Shown piece after piece: positions 8,824 through 19,253 of a stretch of 64,000 nucleotides of DNA. This DNA is from Vibrio sp. 10N.286.49.B1 (GTDB lineage: Bacteria; Pseudomonadota; Gammaproteobacteria; Enterobacterales; Vibrionaceae), in the NCBI RefSeq assembly GCF_002873335.1, contig NZ_MCUW01000011.1, forward strand, positions 54,495-118,494, written 5' to 3'. Below the pieces are notes generated by a model. It was not told the DNA's origin. It searched no databases and was given only the letters and a program-made list of their open reading frames with translations. Position 1 is the stretch's first letter. Every line of letters begins with the position of its first letter. Position numbers and translations under genes: made by a program.

Positions 8824-9804
8824 TTAGATCTCTAAATACGATTTAACAGCCTCGGCTGCGTTGCTGCCATCACGAGCCGTCACTTTATTCAGCCACTTTG
8901 TTAGCACGTCAGGGTTCGCTTTGAGCCATGCTTTGGCCGCTGCATCTGGCTTAGTGTTATCGTTAAGTATGTTGCCCATCAGTTGGTTTTCCATTTCCAA
9001 ACTAAAGCTAAGGTTTTGCAGTAACTGCCCCACATTCGAACAAGTACTTAGGTAATCTTTACGAACGTTGGTGTAAACGCTCGCGCCACCATAATTTGGT
9101 CCAAAGTAGTCATTCCCCCCATCCAGATAAACCATGTCAAAATTACTGTTCATTGGGTGCGGAGCCCAACCAAGGAAGGCGATCCATTGTTCACGCTTAA
9201 CTGCGCGCTTAACTTGCGACATCATGCCCGCTTCACTGGACTCAACAAGATTGAAGTCTTTGAGGTCGAATGCATTGTTATCGATCATGTCTTGGATCAG
9301 ACGGTTACCGTCATTACCGGGTTCAATCCCGTAGATACGACCACGAAACCTATCGTCAAATTTGGCTAGGTCAGCAAAGCTTGTCACACCTGCGTCGTAG
9401 ACATATTTAGGTACCGCAAGCGTGTATTTCGCGCCTTCTAAATTCGCGCGCACGGTTTCCACCGAACCATCTTGGTGGTATTTGGCAATATCGGCTTCCA
9501 TCGTTGGCATCCAGTTACCCAGAAAGACATCGATGTCTTTGTTTGCCATTGATGAATAGGTCACAGGCACTGAAAGCAGTTGCGTGGAGGTCTTATAGCC
9601 GAGTCCCTGTAATACTTGCGTTGTGACAGCGGTTGTCGCAGTGATATCGGTCCAACCGACATCTGAAAAGCGAACAGTGTCGCACTGGTTCGCGTACACA
9701 GAGGACGCAGATAAACTCAGTAATAGTGCACTGCTGCCTAGCAATGTATGTCGAATGGTGGTGCGTTTACTCGCGTGAGGCTTATTTGTGTTATTCGTCA
9801 TCAT
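8824..9804 (-). CDS. choX: Periplasmic choline-binding protein
   Basis: Called from the ATG at 9804 (326 residues), where an AGGA site precedes two adjacent ATGs; a longer frame to 9948 is probably untranslated leader. The signal peptide ends near SSVYA, followed by NQCDTVRFSDVGWTDITATTAVT, the characteristic opening of ChoX/OpuAC-like proteins. The aromatic-rich binding residues expected of quaternary-amine binders occur through the protein (FLGNWMP, FLGWAPHPMN). It delivers choline to ChoWV. Confidence 0.92.
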   Translation of the reverse strand: MMTNNTNKPHASKRTTIRHTLLGSSALLLSLSASSVYANQCDTVRFSDVGWTDITATTAVTTQVLQGLGYKTSTQLLSVPVTYSSMANKDIDVFLGNWMPTMEADIAKYHQDGSVETVRANLEGAKYTLAVPKYVYDAGVTSFADLAKFDDRFRGRIYGIEPGNDGNRLIQDMIDNNAFDLKDFNLVESSEAGMMSQVKRAVKREQWIAFLGWAPHPMNSNFDMVYLDGGNDYFGPNYGGASVYTNVRKDYLSTCSNVGQLLQNLSFSLEMENQLMGNILNDNTKPDAAAKAWLKANPDVLTKWLNKVTARDGSNAAEAVKSYLEI

Positions 9805-10055
9805 GACTTTCCTTTTCCCTTTGTATTGTGCGACTAATATTGTGTGGCAGTCGTCGATTACTTCCGCCTTTTTTGGGTTGTCGCAACCCGTAGGACAAGC
9901 GTTAACCTGTCCTATGAAATATTTTCTTGAGTTTGTCTTTCTCTTCACTTAACTGACGCTCAGTTCACCGAGTCTCTGTGATTAGAGAATCGGTTATTTT
10001 GACGTGCGTTATGGGTTCGCTATTTAACTGAGGCTTTATTGTTCGCTGGGTTTTG

Positions 10056-11750
10056 TCAGGGGAAGGTTGCTCTTTCTGCCCTACCTTGGCGCTGCTCTGT
10101 ATCCCAACTAGGCGCAATCCATACCGGCGCGTCTGTCGGAGTAAGAGGCGATTGACTTAATATAACATCCGCCATTTTCTCAGCTACCATGATCGTTGGC
10201 GCGTTCAAGTTACCATTGGGAATGGTTGGGAAAACCGAAGAATCGACCACACGCAACGCGTTGATACCTCTCACTTGGCAATCCTGATTTAACACCGCCA
10301 TTGGATCAGTATCCGCGCCCATTTTGCAGCTGCATGAGGGATGATAAGCACTTTCGACATTTTGGCGGACCCACGCATCAATCGCATCGTTACTGGTGAT
10401 ATCACTACCCGGCTGGATCTCTTCACCACGATAGCTATCCATGGCAGGTTGCGCCAAAATTTCACGGGTCAAGCGGATACAATCTCGCCAATCTTGTTTG
10501 TCTTGCTCAGTGCTGATGTAGTTAAATTCGATATTCGGCTTTTGATAAGGATCGTTTGACGTCAGCCATATGCGACCCCGACTCTGGGGTTTGTTTGGCC
10601 CAACATGCACCTGAAAGCCGTGGCCTGCAAATGCGGCTTGCCCATCGTATCGCATCGCAGCTGGCAAAAAATGATACTGCAGATTCGGCCATTTTAGCCC
10701 CGCTCGCGAGCGAATAAAGGCGCAAGATTCAAAGTGATTCGTCGCACCTAACCCATCTTTAAGTAAAACCCAGCGCGTGCCAATTAATCCCTTGCTAACC
10801 AAGCCAAGTTTACTGTTCAACGTGATAGGTTGATGACACGCATATTGGAAATAGATCTCTAGATGATCTTGTAGATTTTCGCCCACACCTGGCAAGTCGA
10901 CGTTAACCTCAATACCGGCGTTTTCTAATACGGCTTTAGGACCGATGCCTGACAGCTGCAGCAATTGTACCGAGCCCACTGAACCGGCGGATAGCACCAC
11001 TTCTTTATTCACATAAACCGACTGCGTTTGACCGTTACTATCAAACTCAACCCCTATCGCGCGCTTGTTTTCAATAATAACACGGCGTGTTACCACACCT
11101 GTTTTCACCGTAACGTTGCTTCGTTTCTTAGCACGACGAAGGTATGCATTTGACGTCGATGCTCTAACACCTTTATCCACCGTCATATGCATTGGTCCAA
11201 ACCCTTCTTGCTGATAACCATTGTAATCAGCAGTTTTAGGGTAACCCGCTTGCTGGCCAGCATCGATAAACGCATGGTAAAGCGGATTCAGTGCCATGTT
11301 GTTACCATTACAAGTCGCAACAGGGCCATCACCGCCACGGTAGGTGTCTTCACCACCCGCCCAAGACTCTGCTCGACGAAAATAAGGCAAACAATCTTGG
11401 TAACTCCATCCTGCTGCGCCCTGCTCTACCCATTCATCGTAGTCACAAGCATGGCCACGAACGTACACCATGCCGTTAATGGAGGAACTGCCGCCTAACA
11501 CGCGGCCACGAGGGCAATGCAGCTGACGATCATCAAGACCTGACTCGGGTTGAGTTTCAAACTGCCACGCGTATTTCTCGCTATTCATTGGGTAAGACAG
11601 CGCCGTGGGCATTTGAATAAAAATGCTTTTGTCACTGCCGCCCGCCTCGAGTAGTAACACGGAATGTTCGCCCGATGCACTTAATCTATCAGCCAATACA
11701 CAACCTGCTGACCCTGCGCCAACAACGATGTAGTCGTACTTTGTGTTCAT
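10056..11750 (-). CDS. betA: Choline dehydrogenase
   Basis: 564 residues starting [20 protein letters not shown], the FAD-binding GxGxxG of GMC oxidoreductases, with an AAAGGAAAA ribosome site. GMC signatures follow: [18 protein letters not shown] near residue 80, [15 protein letters not shown] near residue 265, and the C-terminal [21 protein letters not shown] block. [11 protein letters not shown] supply the catalytic histidine region. BetA oxidises choline to betaine aldehyde at the inner membrane. It lies between betB and choX on the same strand. Confidence 0.95.
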   Translation of the reverse strand: MNTKYDYIVVGAGSAGCVLADRLSASGEHSVLLLEAGGSDKSIFIQMPTALSYPMNSEKYAWQFETQPESGLDDRQLHCPRGRVLGGSSSINGMVYVRGHACDYDEWVEQGAAGWSYQDCLPYFRRAESWAGGEDTYRGGDGPVATCNGNNMALNPLYHAFIDAGQQAGYPKTADYNGYQQEGFGPMHMTVDKGVRASTSNAYLRRAKKRSNVTVKTGVVTRRVIIENKRAIGVEFDSNGQTQSVYVNKEVVLSAGSVGSVQLLQLSGIGPKAVLENAGIEVNVDLPGVGENLQDHLEIYFQYACHQPITLNSKLGLVSKGLIGTRWVLLKDGLGATNHFESCAFIRSRAGLKWPNLQYHFLPAAMRYDGQAAFAGHGFQVHVGPNKPQSRGRIWLTSNDPYQKPNIEFNYISTEQDKQDWRDCIRLTREILAQPAMDSYRGEEIQPGSDITSNDAIDAWVRQNVESAYHPSCSCKMGADTDPMAVLNQDCQVRGINALRVVDSSVFPTIPNGNLNAPTIMVAEKMADVILSQSPLTPTDAPVWIAPSWDTEQRQGRAERATFP

Positions 11751-11822
11751 TTCATTTTCCTTTGAATCCATTCACAAGACTGCCTTACCTTATTGTCGTG
11801 CACCATAATGAGCACCGTTCAA

Positions 11823-13277
11823 TTACTCATAAGGACACTCAAGATCGCCAAGTTCAATCATGACACTCTTATTTTGGGTATAATGATTCAGTGTTTCTAA
11901 GCCGTTCTCTCGCCCAATACCTGATTGTTTATAACCGCCAACGGGCATTTCGGCAGGCGAGCCACCCCAAGTATTCACCCAACAAATTCCCGCTTCGATC
12001 TGGGCTATCACTCGATGAGCACGAGACAAGTTCTGCGTAAACAAACCCGCTGCCAGCCCATACTGAGTATCATTGGCACGACGAATGACCTCGTCTTCGT
12101 CAGAAAAGCGCAGCACAGACATAACCGGACCAAAAATTTCGTCTTTGACTTGTGGCATGTCATCCGTACAGTCGGCAAAAATAGTAGGCTGAACAAAGTA
12201 GCCCTTATCGAGCCCATTGTTCACTTCACGTTGGCCACCACAAATGAGGCGTGCGCCTGACGCTTTGCCCGCTTCAATAAAGCCCATGACTTTTTCTAAA
12301 TGGTCAGCTGAGATCAACGCCCCTACCTGCGTCGACATATCAGACGGATCGCCAACAACCAACTTGCTTGTACGGCGTGTTAGTTGCTCGATAAATGCGT
12401 CATAGATATTGTCATGAACGAAAACGCGCGTACCGTTAGTACACACTTCTCCTTGTGTATAGAAGTTTGCCATCATCGCGGCAGATACCGCGTTATTTAA
12501 CTCAGCATCATCAAACACAATGAGTGGTGATTTTCCACCCAACTCCATCGTGACCTCTTTTAGCGTGCCGGCTGCGTCAGCCATGACTTTTTTGCCAGTG
12601 CCTGACTCGCCTGTAAACGACACCTTCGCTATATGAGGGTGACGAGAAAGCATCTGTCCAACACGATAATCCCCTTGAACCACATTGAAAACACCATCGG
12701 GCACACCGGCTTCTGTATAAATTTCTGCCAGTTTCAATACCGACAACGGGGTTTCTTCTGACGGCTTAAACACCATCGCGTTACCTGCGGCTAGAGCAGG
12801 CGCCGATTTCCACATGGCGATTTGAATCGGATAGTTCCACGCTCCAATGCCCGCACACACACCTAATGGCTCGCGTCGAGTATAGAAAAACTGACCATGA
12901 CCTAAGTCTTGCTGCTGACCTTGTATTGTTGCGGCAAGCCCCGCGTAGTACTCAACCACATCCGCGCCCGTTACAATGTCCACCTCAATGGCTTCTTGAA
13001 TCGGCTTACCTGTGTCTTGAACTTCGAGCAGCGCCAGTTCATCATTGCGTTCGCGCAACAAGGCAACGGCTCGCATCAAAATACGTCCGCGTTCTATACC
13101 ACTCATTGCCGACCACACTTTGAATCCTTTTTGAGCTGATTCAACCGCTCGGTCAACATCGTTCATACTCGCCTGATCGACCTCAGCGATCGTTTCACCA
13201 TTAGCCGGGTTTAGCGTAAAAAAGGTTTCGTTTGATGAGGAGTCAACGGCTTGGCCGTGGATGTAGAGAGACTTCAT
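11823..13277 (-). CDS. betB: Betaine aldehyde dehydrogenase
   Basis: 484 residues from the ATG at 13277 (MKSLYIHGQ). Aldehyde dehydrogenase motifs are intact: [19 protein letters not shown] for the NAD site, [11 protein letters not shown] with the general-base glutamate, and [13 protein letters not shown] with the nucleophilic cysteine. [25 protein letters not shown] at the C-terminus is typical of BetB. It converts betaine aldehyde to glycine betaine, the osmoprotectant product of the pathway. Located between betI and betA. Confidence 0.96.
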   Translation of the reverse strand: MKSLYIHGQAVDSSSNETFFTLNPANGETIAEVDQASMNDVDRAVESAQKGFKVWSAMSGIERGRILMRAVALLRERNDELALLEVQDTGKPIQEAIEVDIVTGADVVEYYAGLAATIQGQQQDLGHGQFFYTRREPLGVCAGIGAWNYPIQIAMWKSAPALAAGNAMVFKPSEETPLSVLKLAEIYTEAGVPDGVFNVVQGDYRVGQMLSRHPHIAKVSFTGESGTGKKVMADAAGTLKEVTMELGGKSPLIVFDDAELNNAVSAAMMANFYTQGEVCTNGTRVFVHDNIYDAFIEQLTRRTSKLVVGDPSDMSTQVGALISADHLEKVMGFIEAGKASGARLICGGQREVNNGLDKGYFVQPTIFADCTDDMPQVKDEIFGPVMSVLRFSDEDEVIRRANDTQYGLAAGLFTQNLSRAHRVIAQIEAGICWVNTWGGSPAEMPVGGYKQSGIGRENGLETLNHYTQNKSVMIELGDLECPYE

Positions 13278-13321
13278 TGTTGTCAACGTCCTTGATATTG
13301 GGTCGTGCATAATAGGTTTAC

Positions 13322-13924
13322 TTACTTCGATGACGCCGAAGTAGATGGAAGCTGTTTATCGAGGTAATCTGCGATAATGAGCTGTGCTTTTTGGGCGCAA
13401 ATCCCGTCGGGATTCAATGCGCCTCTTAACCAGATCCCGTCAATTAATGCGGCAATGCCTTGCGCGACAAACTTTGCTTGCGCTTCAGGTAGCACCTGTT
13501 TTAGTTCGCGACGAAGGTGTGACAATAATCGGCGCTCATTTACGCGCTGTAATCGATATAAATCTTTGTCGTGCATCGACTGAGCCCAGAATGCCAGCCA
13601 TGTTTTGGTGACTTTACTCTCGACCTGATAGCCATCGAAATTTGCCGCCACAATGGCTTTAACTCGTGCAGTGACGTCTTGGCCTTCAACAGCACGAAGG
13701 TGCTTAATCGACGTAGCCGATAGCTGACGCAATACCGAACGCATGGTTTCTTCGAGCAAACCATGCTTTCCGCCAAAATAATGGTTAATAATCCCAGCGG
13801 ACACCCCTGCTTTGCGACTGATTAGGGCAACACTCGCGCCCGACAATCCAACCTCATCAATCACCGCCATTGTCGCCTCTACTAGTTGTGGGCGACGAAT
13901 CTCTGGCATTCCTACTTTCGGCAT
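13322..13924 (-). CDS. betI: BetI, TetR-type repressor of choline oxidation
   Basis: 200 residues. The N-terminal helix-turn-helix reads [34 protein letters not shown], typical of BetI, and the opening [22 protein letters not shown] is family-specific. Choline binding is known to relieve repression in this family. First gene of the betI-betB-betA-choXWV string, with 44 bp to the betB start. A long palindrome 18-43 bp upstream is the likely operator for autoregulation. Confidence 0.95.
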   Translation of the reverse strand: MPKVGMPEIRRPQLVEATMAVIDEVGLSGASVALISRKAGVSAGIINHYFGGKHGLLEETMRSVLRQLSATSIKHLRAVEGQDVTARVKAIVAANFDGYQVESKVTKTWLAFWAQSMHDKDLYRLQRVNERRLLSHLRRELKQVLPEAQAKFVAQGIAALIDGIWLRGALNPDGICAQKAQLIIADYLDKQLPSTSASSK

Positions 13925-13941
13925 ATTTGTTACTCAAATGT

Positions 13942-13967
13942 TTTTTAATTGAACGTTCAATTAAAAA
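13942..13967. promoter_or_regulatory. betI: 26-bp palindrome upstream of betI, probable BetI operator
   Basis: A perfect inverted repeat with 13-base arms centred on GAACGTTC, extended by TTTTTAATT and AATTAAAAA. It begins 18 bp upstream of the betI start codon, where a repressor would block transcription. BetI operators in enterics and Vibrio are palindromes with a similar TTGAA(C)GTTCAA centre. Confidence 0.75.
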
Positions 13968-14253
13968 TAAAATTACATTTATTCAATCCAATGTCAAAGA
14001 TCCATCTTCAAAAATAATACTTCCCAACAAAAACCATTGTCGAGAAATGTTCATTAAGCTATTGTTTATATTGCAAATACAATTAAATATCGTGATGATC
14101 GAGGTATTTTCATTAAATAATCACTAGCACGTCTTTTTCGTGTCAAGCTTTGTATTGAGGAGGTGTTGTTACCACGAAGAAAGTGCGTTGCGGTAAACAG
14201 AGCAAGATAGTTCTATCGAATGGAATCAAGAGCAGAGCAAAGGCGTGGCATAG
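13968..14253. other. Intergenic region, no gene seen
   Basis: A/T-rich region between the betI promoter and the end of the RND efflux operon. No protein-like frame or RNA gene was recognised. Confidence 0.5.
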
Positions 14254-14290
14254 AAAAAGCCATCAATAAACAACTTAATGATGGCTTTTT
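14254..14290 (-). terminator. Rho-independent terminator of the RND operon
   Basis: Arms AAAAAGCCATCA and TGATGGCTTTTT around a 13-base loop. Read on the minus strand it ends in a T-run, 24 bp beyond the permease stop codon. Confidence 0.75.
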
Positions 14291-14313
14291 AAACTCAGAA
14301 ATAAATACTGGAC

Positions 14314-17300
14314 TTAACGGTTGCTTACCGCTGCAATGCGTACTGGCATTTTAGTCACCAACATAAACATTGGTGGAACAAAATAGAACGACAAAATTGT
14401 CGTCAACGCGGTACCACCAGCAATCGCCACAGCAAACGGAGGCCAAAATCCACCACCGGCTAATATCAGTGGCATAAAGCCACCGATGGTCGTGATGGTC
14501 GTAGATGTGATGTGCCGAGTACAACTCATTACGGCTTCTAGAACCGCGTCTTGATCACCCTCACTGGCTTTTTTGTTTGCTCTCAATTCTGCCAAAATAA
14601 CAATAGCAGCATTGATAGCTAGACCAATCACACCGAGCATCGCAATGATCACGGTAAAACCAAATGGATAGCCAAACACCCATACCGACAAGATGCCCAG
14701 TCCTGCCGCTAAGCCAGCCACTGCAAAGATGATCCCACTTAACCGGAATGAATTAAACGACAACACCACCACTAAAATCATCAATACCACGACGACCGAT
14801 ATATTACCGACTAATTTGGCAACGGACTCATCACGCTCTGCCGCTTCTCCCCCAAACTCCACACGATAGCCAGCGGGGAACGAATAGTTTTCTAACGCTT
14901 CTTTAAACTCATCGAGTACCATTTGCGGAAGTACATCAGCGTCTATATAGCCTTCAATCGTATTCACACGAATGCCATTTCGACGAGTAATACTGCCTGT
15001 GCTTGGGGATAATTCTAATGTGGATAAATCAAGAACCGATACCCCAACGTTGGCGCCGCTAGAATTTGATGCTGACACTGGAAAACGCAGGTTATTCAAA
15101 TCGTTATAACTTTCACGTTCTTCATCGCGCACACGAACTCTTACTGGAATCGACTCTGTGCCTTCAATAATGCTACCACTCTCTCGGCCCACTAATGTTG
15201 ACTGCAATAAACCCGAAAACTGGTTGAGGTTCATTCCATTCATTTGTATCGCCTCCTCATCGACATCCACGACAAATTGTGGAATACCCGAAGACAAACT
15301 TTCACGAGTATGCGTTACCGATGGGATTTTTGACAAAATCAGGCGTACATCTTCACCGATCGTTTTCAGTGTATCTAGGTTATGACCATAGACTCGTAAT
15401 TCAATAGGCGCATTAAACGGAGGGCCTTGTTCCAATTTTCTAACCAAAATCTGAGCTTGAGGAAAGCGTTCGTCCAACTGCGATTGCAGTTGTGGAATCA
15501 AACGATTCGCTTCTTCAAAATCCGTGGTTTTCACCATCGCTTGCGAGAAGTAAGGGGCTTTTTGCTGCGCAGCAACGAGATTGTAATAAAATGAAGGAAA
15601 TGAAGCACCGATCAACCACTGCACTTGCTCAACGGCGGCATCTTCAAGGATAAACTGATGGATCTGCTCCGTCGTCGCTTTTGTGGCATAAATGCTCGCT
15701 TGCGGTGGCATATAGACTTGGATCTCGAACATATCACGGTCAGATGCAGGGAAAAACTGCTCAGTCAGTTGCGACATACTCCAATAGCCCGTTAACGGTA
15801 GCACTAATGCTAGACCAATCGCTAGTAAGGGGTGGCGAATAGCAAGTGCCACAGATTTTGCAAACCATACACTCATCGCGGGAATACGAATCCCCGTTTG
15901 ATACCAGCCACTAGAAGATTGTTTACTTGGTAAATAAGCACATGACAACGCCGCGATGACTGTATGCGAAATAACATAAGACCCAACCAGCGAGAAAGAC
16001 ACCGTTAACGCAATAGCACCTACAAACTCCCCTGTCGCGCCTGGCATTAAGAAGATAGGCGCGAAGGCAAATACCGTCGTCAAGGTTGAGCCAAGCAATG
16101 GAACCCAAAGGTGCTGAATAGCCACCATGGCTGATTCCAGTTTTTGCATGCCCTTTAACCGATAACTTTGGATGGTATCCACCATCACAACGGCATTATC
16201 CACCATAATTCCAAGCGCCACGATGAAACCCGTCAAGGACATTTGGTTAATTGGAATGGCAAAGTATTTCATTAAAGACAAGGTCAACAGCATGGTCAAT
16301 GGCAATGCCAAGGCAATAATGATGGCAGCACGAATTCCTAGCGTGAACAGCAGTACAAATAACACCAAGCAAAAACCAATCAGTAAGCTTTCACCCAGCT
16401 CTAGCAAGCGCTGCTCGGTGTAACCTTGCTGGCTATATAACACATTTAATTTAATGTTACTTGGCAATTCAAGGCGGAAGTCATCAACCAACTTCATCGC
16501 TGCAGGCGTCCATTTATCCACACGTAGTGTTGACTGCATCCGAGCACCCACAATGACACCAGGGTTACCATCCACCAATGCCAGTTCATCATAGGGGGCT
16601 TTTGCTCCCCGTTGTACACTGGCCACGTCCCCCACACGTATCGTGTGGCCGTTTTTATCGATTGAGATTGGCACGTTTCTTACACGCTCAATGGAGTCTA
16701 AATTAGAAGACAGCTCCAAGCCAAAGCGCGTCGATGAGTTGATTAATTCACCTGCTGAGTTTTTCGCATCGGCGCCCTCTAACGCCGCCGCAATTTGCTG
16801 TGCAGACAAACCTAACGTAGCCGTGTCGTTAATATCGAAATTAACCACAATTTCTTCGTTAGGTAGCCCGTATTGGTCAACAAACTCAGTACCGGGTAAC
16901 GTCCGTAAACGTGTCGCGAGTTCTTTTCCATATCGGCCTAACTTCAATAAATCGGCTTCACCCTCACCTTGCCAACCAAGCGATAAAATAGTGGTAAATG
17001 CATAAGTATGATCGCTGTCTAATTCAGGTGAAAGTGCATCACTGGGTAGTTCCCGTTCAACATCGGAAAGTTTGTCACGAATTTTTGACCAAATGGGCTC
17101 AGGGTCAGTAATCTCATCTTGCAATTCAACACCAATAACGGCGATGCCAAGACGGGAGGTCGATGTGATCAAGTTAATCTCATTGACTTGACGAAGCTTG
17201 TTTTCAATCACCTCCGTCACTAACGATTCGACTCGTATCGCACTGGCACCAGGGAATACCGCAGTGATAGTCGCGTTACGATTAGAAATAATCGGGTCTT

Positions 17301-17403
17301 CTGCACGAGGTAACGTATTAAAGGCAGACAAACCACTCACGATTAAAAAAGTGATAACTAGCACCATAAGGCGCGTATTTGAAAGTAACGATGCGTATTT
17401 CAT
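14314..17403 (-). CDS. RND-family multidrug efflux permease
   Basis: 1029 residues, the usual RND length, with two repeats of a large periplasmic loop and six-helix bundles. Recognisable blocks are NRNATITAVFPGASA near the N-terminus, GFIVALGIMVDNAVVMVDTI in the first half (the GxxxDxAxxxxD proton-relay region) and MLGVIGLAINAAIVILAEL in the second. RITSTTITTIGGFMPLIL-type sequence lies near the end. It exports drugs or toxic compounds by proton antiport with the fusion protein encoded 8 bp upstream. No outer-membrane channel gene is adjacent, so it probably borrows TolC. Confidence 0.92.
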   Translation of the reverse strand: MKYASLLSNTRLMVLVITFLIVSGLSAFNTLPRAEDPIISNRNATITAVFPGASAIRVESLVTEVIENKLRQVNEINLITSTSRLGIAVIGVELQDEITDPEPIWSKIRDKLSDVERELPSDALSPELDSDHTYAFTTILSLGWQGEGEADLLKLGRYGKELATRLRTLPGTEFVDQYGLPNEEIVVNFDINDTATLGLSAQQIAAALEGADAKNSAGELINSSTRFGLELSSNLDSIERVRNVPISIDKNGHTIRVGDVASVQRGAKAPYDELALVDGNPGVIVGARMQSTLRVDKWTPAAMKLVDDFRLELPSNIKLNVLYSQQGYTEQRLLELGESLLIGFCLVLFVLLFTLGIRAAIIIALALPLTMLLTLSLMKYFAIPINQMSLTGFIVALGIMVDNAVVMVDTIQSYRLKGMQKLESAMVAIQHLWVPLLGSTLTTVFAFAPIFLMPGATGEFVGAIALTVSFSLVGSYVISHTVIAALSCAYLPSKQSSSGWYQTGIRIPAMSVWFAKSVALAIRHPLLAIGLALVLPLTGYWSMSQLTEQFFPASDRDMFEIQVYMPPQASIYATKATTEQIHQFILEDAAVEQVQWLIGASFPSFYYNLVAAQQKAPYFSQAMVKTTDFEEANRLIPQLQSQLDERFPQAQILVRKLEQGPPFNAPIELRVYGHNLDTLKTIGEDVRLILSKIPSVTHTRESLSSGIPQFVVDVDEEAIQMNGMNLNQFSGLLQSTLVGRESGSIIEGTESIPVRVRVRDEERESYNDLNNLRFPVSASNSSGANVGVSVLDLSTLELSPSTGSITRRNGIRVNTIEGYIDADVLPQMVLDEFKEALENYSFPAGYRVEFGGEAAERDESVAKLVGNISVVVVLMILVVVLSFNSFRLSGIIFAVAGLAAGLGILSVWVFGYPFGFTVIIAMLGVIGLAINAAIVILAELRANKKASEGDQDAVLEAVMSCTRHITSTTITTIGGFMPLILAGGGFWPPFAVAIAGGTALTTILSFYFVPPMFMLVTKMPVRIAAVSNR

Positions 17404-17411
17404 CCTACCTC

Positions 17412-18497
17412 CTACTTCGCGATTAGCACAGACTGACCGGGCACGACTTTGTGCAACCCTGTCGTAACGACCTGATCGCCATTACTGAGTTCGCCCTGCA
17501 CATATACCGATTGGTTGTTTGCAAATAAAACGCTGATAACTTGGCGTTCTACTCTGTTTTCACCTTCGACCGACTTGAGAGAGTAGATATTCCAAGTACC
17601 TCTAATACCGTCGATCAACGCCGTAGTTGGAAGCCAGAAGCCTTTCTCAGGGTAGTGTTTTTCAAACGTAAGGTAAGCTAACTCGCCATCTAACACCGCA
17701 TTATTGTCTTCCAATAAAAAACGTAAACTTATGCTTCGTGAACTTGCATCAATATTGGATGCTTTAGAGATTAAGTGCGCGGTATATTCTTGGTTTCTTA
17801 CGCGAATAACATAGTCATGTTGAGCTTGGATATCGTCCAAGTCTTGGCTATTCACGCCAATGATGGCTTCTTTTCCTGAGGTAGAGAGAAGAGAGAAAGT
17901 GGATGACCCGACCGCGACAACATCGCCCAAAGAAACAAATCGCTTGCTAATAATGCCGTCATACGGGGCGCGAATGGTCGATTTTTGTAATTTTAGCCGA
18001 TTGGTTTCTACGGCTGATTGGATACGTAATAGGTTGGCTGCCAATGCCTCTTTTTGACTGATTAACGTATCTATTTCTGAATCGGAGCTGAAGCCCTTTT
18101 TCTTCAACGCAAACTGACGCTTTAAATTGGCTTGAGTCAGCTTTTGCTGGGCTTTCACCTCATCAAGCTGGGCTTGCAGCTCTTTCAGCTCAGAAGCAAG
18201 CAACTTAGTATCAAGGGTCACCAACTCTTGGCCCTTACTGACCGTTTGACCGACGTCGACTCGAATGTCAGAAACCTTACCTGATAATTCAAAGCCGAGG
18301 TTTGCTCGTTGACTGGAATGGATGGTCCCAACATATTCACGAGCAACTGAATAGCTGTCGTGTTCTATTACTGGCTGAGTTTGCACCGTCAGCAAAGTAT
18401 GCGGATGTTCTTGAACTTTATCTGCTTCCGAACACGCCGATAAAAAAAGCGTTGCAGAGAACGCGAAGCATAAAGAATAAAGTTTTTGATACTGCAT
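17412..18497 (-). CDS. RND efflux periplasmic adaptor lipoprotein (membrane fusion protein)
   Basis: 361 residues from the ATG at 18497, preceded by AGAAGG. The signal peptide ends in LFLSAC, a lipobox with Cys at about residue 22, so it is anchored to the inner membrane. Then come the biotinyl-lipoyl segment (GFELSGKVSDIRVDVGQTVSKGQELVTLD), a coiled-coil hairpin (LKELQAQLDEVKAQQKLTQANLKR...), the second lipoyl half (IRAPYDGIISKRFVSLGDVV) and beta-barrel domains. It bridges the permease to an outer-membrane channel. Expression is likely controlled by the divergent TetR. Confidence 0.93.
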   Translation of the reverse strand: MQYQKLYSLCFAFSATLFLSACSEADKVQEHPHTLLTVQTQPVIEHDSYSVAREYVGTIHSSQRANLGFELSGKVSDIRVDVGQTVSKGQELVTLDTKLLASELKELQAQLDEVKAQQKLTQANLKRQFALKKKGFSSDSEIDTLISQKEALAANLLRIQSAVETNRLKLQKSTIRAPYDGIISKRFVSLGDVVAVGSSTFSLLSTSGKEAIIGVNSQDLDDIQAQHDYVIRVRNQEYTAHLISKASNIDASSRSISLRFLLEDNNAVLDGELAYLTFEKHYPEKGFWLPTTALIDGIRGTWNIYSLKSVEGENRVERQVISVLFANNQSVYVQGELSNGDQVVTTGLHKVVPGQSVLIAK

Positions 18498-18544
18498 AGA
18501 ACATCCTTCTCCATCAATCATTGAAACGCTTTGTTTACAATCAG

Positions 18545-18559
18545 ACTGGGCAGTCCAGT
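18545..18559. promoter_or_regulatory. TetR operator half-perfect palindrome (site 1)
   Basis: ACTGGGCAGTCCAGT in the intergenic region between the efflux operon and its TetR gene. It differs by two bases from site 2, which lies exactly 44 bp further on, about four helical turns. Confidence 0.7.
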
Positions 18560-18588
18560 TTTACTTATGCATATTAGACACGAACCAG

Positions 18589-18603
18589 ACTGGACTGTCC
18601 AGT
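18589..18603. promoter_or_regulatory. TetR operator perfect palindrome (site 2)
   Basis: ACTGGACTGTCCAGT is a perfect 7-1-7 inverted repeat. With site 1 it suggests that two TetR dimers bind on the same face of the DNA and control both divergent promoters. Confidence 0.75.
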
Positions 18604-18653
18604 TTGATATTGATATTCTTGCAGCCCGAACAAAGTATAGGTTAGAGTCAGCC

Positions 18654-19253
18654 ATGAGCAGTGCCAGTGAACTAAAGCGCCAAAGAATCCTCGAAGCCGC
18701 GACGACATTGTTTGGTGAACACGGCTACGCGGCGAATATGGATAGCATCGCTAAGTTAGCTGATGTATCTAAGCAAACGGTTTACTCTCACTTTAAAACG
18801 AAAGACATATTGTTTGAAATTTGCATGGAAACCAAATGCTTAGAATTTCAAGCTGATGAAGGTATGTTAGATTTGACTAAACCTATGGACGAGGCATTAT
18901 TACAATTTGCTCAGGGCTTACAAGAAATTCTGTTGAACCCTGGGGCGATTCATACCTTCCGCAATGCAGTCAGTAATATTGATAATCACCCAGAATTTGC
19001 AGCTACCTACTTACGATTAGGTCCTCAGCAATCGACAGACGTGCTGGGCGACTACTTGCAGAACAAGCACAACACCGGCGAGATAAAACTGGATATCTCT
19101 GCTCAAGAAAGCGCGGCTCAATTACTCCTGATGTTTCATGGCAAACCAGTTTACTGGAAATATCTAGGTGAAGACCTCAAACAAAGCAAAACGGAACGTG
19201 ATACCTACCTAAAAAGCTGCATCGCAATGTTTCTGTCTTTTACTCGCAATTAG
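18654..19253 (+). CDS. TetR-family repressor of the efflux operon
   Basis: 199 residues from the ATG at 18654 (MSSASELKRQRILEAATTLFGEHGYAANMD). The upstream part of the frame runs through the operator palindromes and is not coding. The helix-turn-helix is SIAKLADVSKQTVYSHFKTKDILFEICM. The C-terminal ligand domain resembles the AefR/TetR_C_7 type (LRLGPQQSTDVLGDYL). Divergently placed next to the RND operon, it is the expected local repressor, released by an exported compound. Confidence 0.9.
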   Translation: MSSASELKRQRILEAATTLFGEHGYAANMDSIAKLADVSKQTVYSHFKTKDILFEICMETKCLEFQADEGMLDLTKPMDEALLQFAQGLQEILLNPGAIHTFRNAVSNIDNHPEFAATYLRLGPQQSTDVLGDYLQNKHNTGEIKLDISAQESAAQLLLMFHGKPVYWKYLGEDLKQSKTERDTYLKSCIAMFLSFTRN

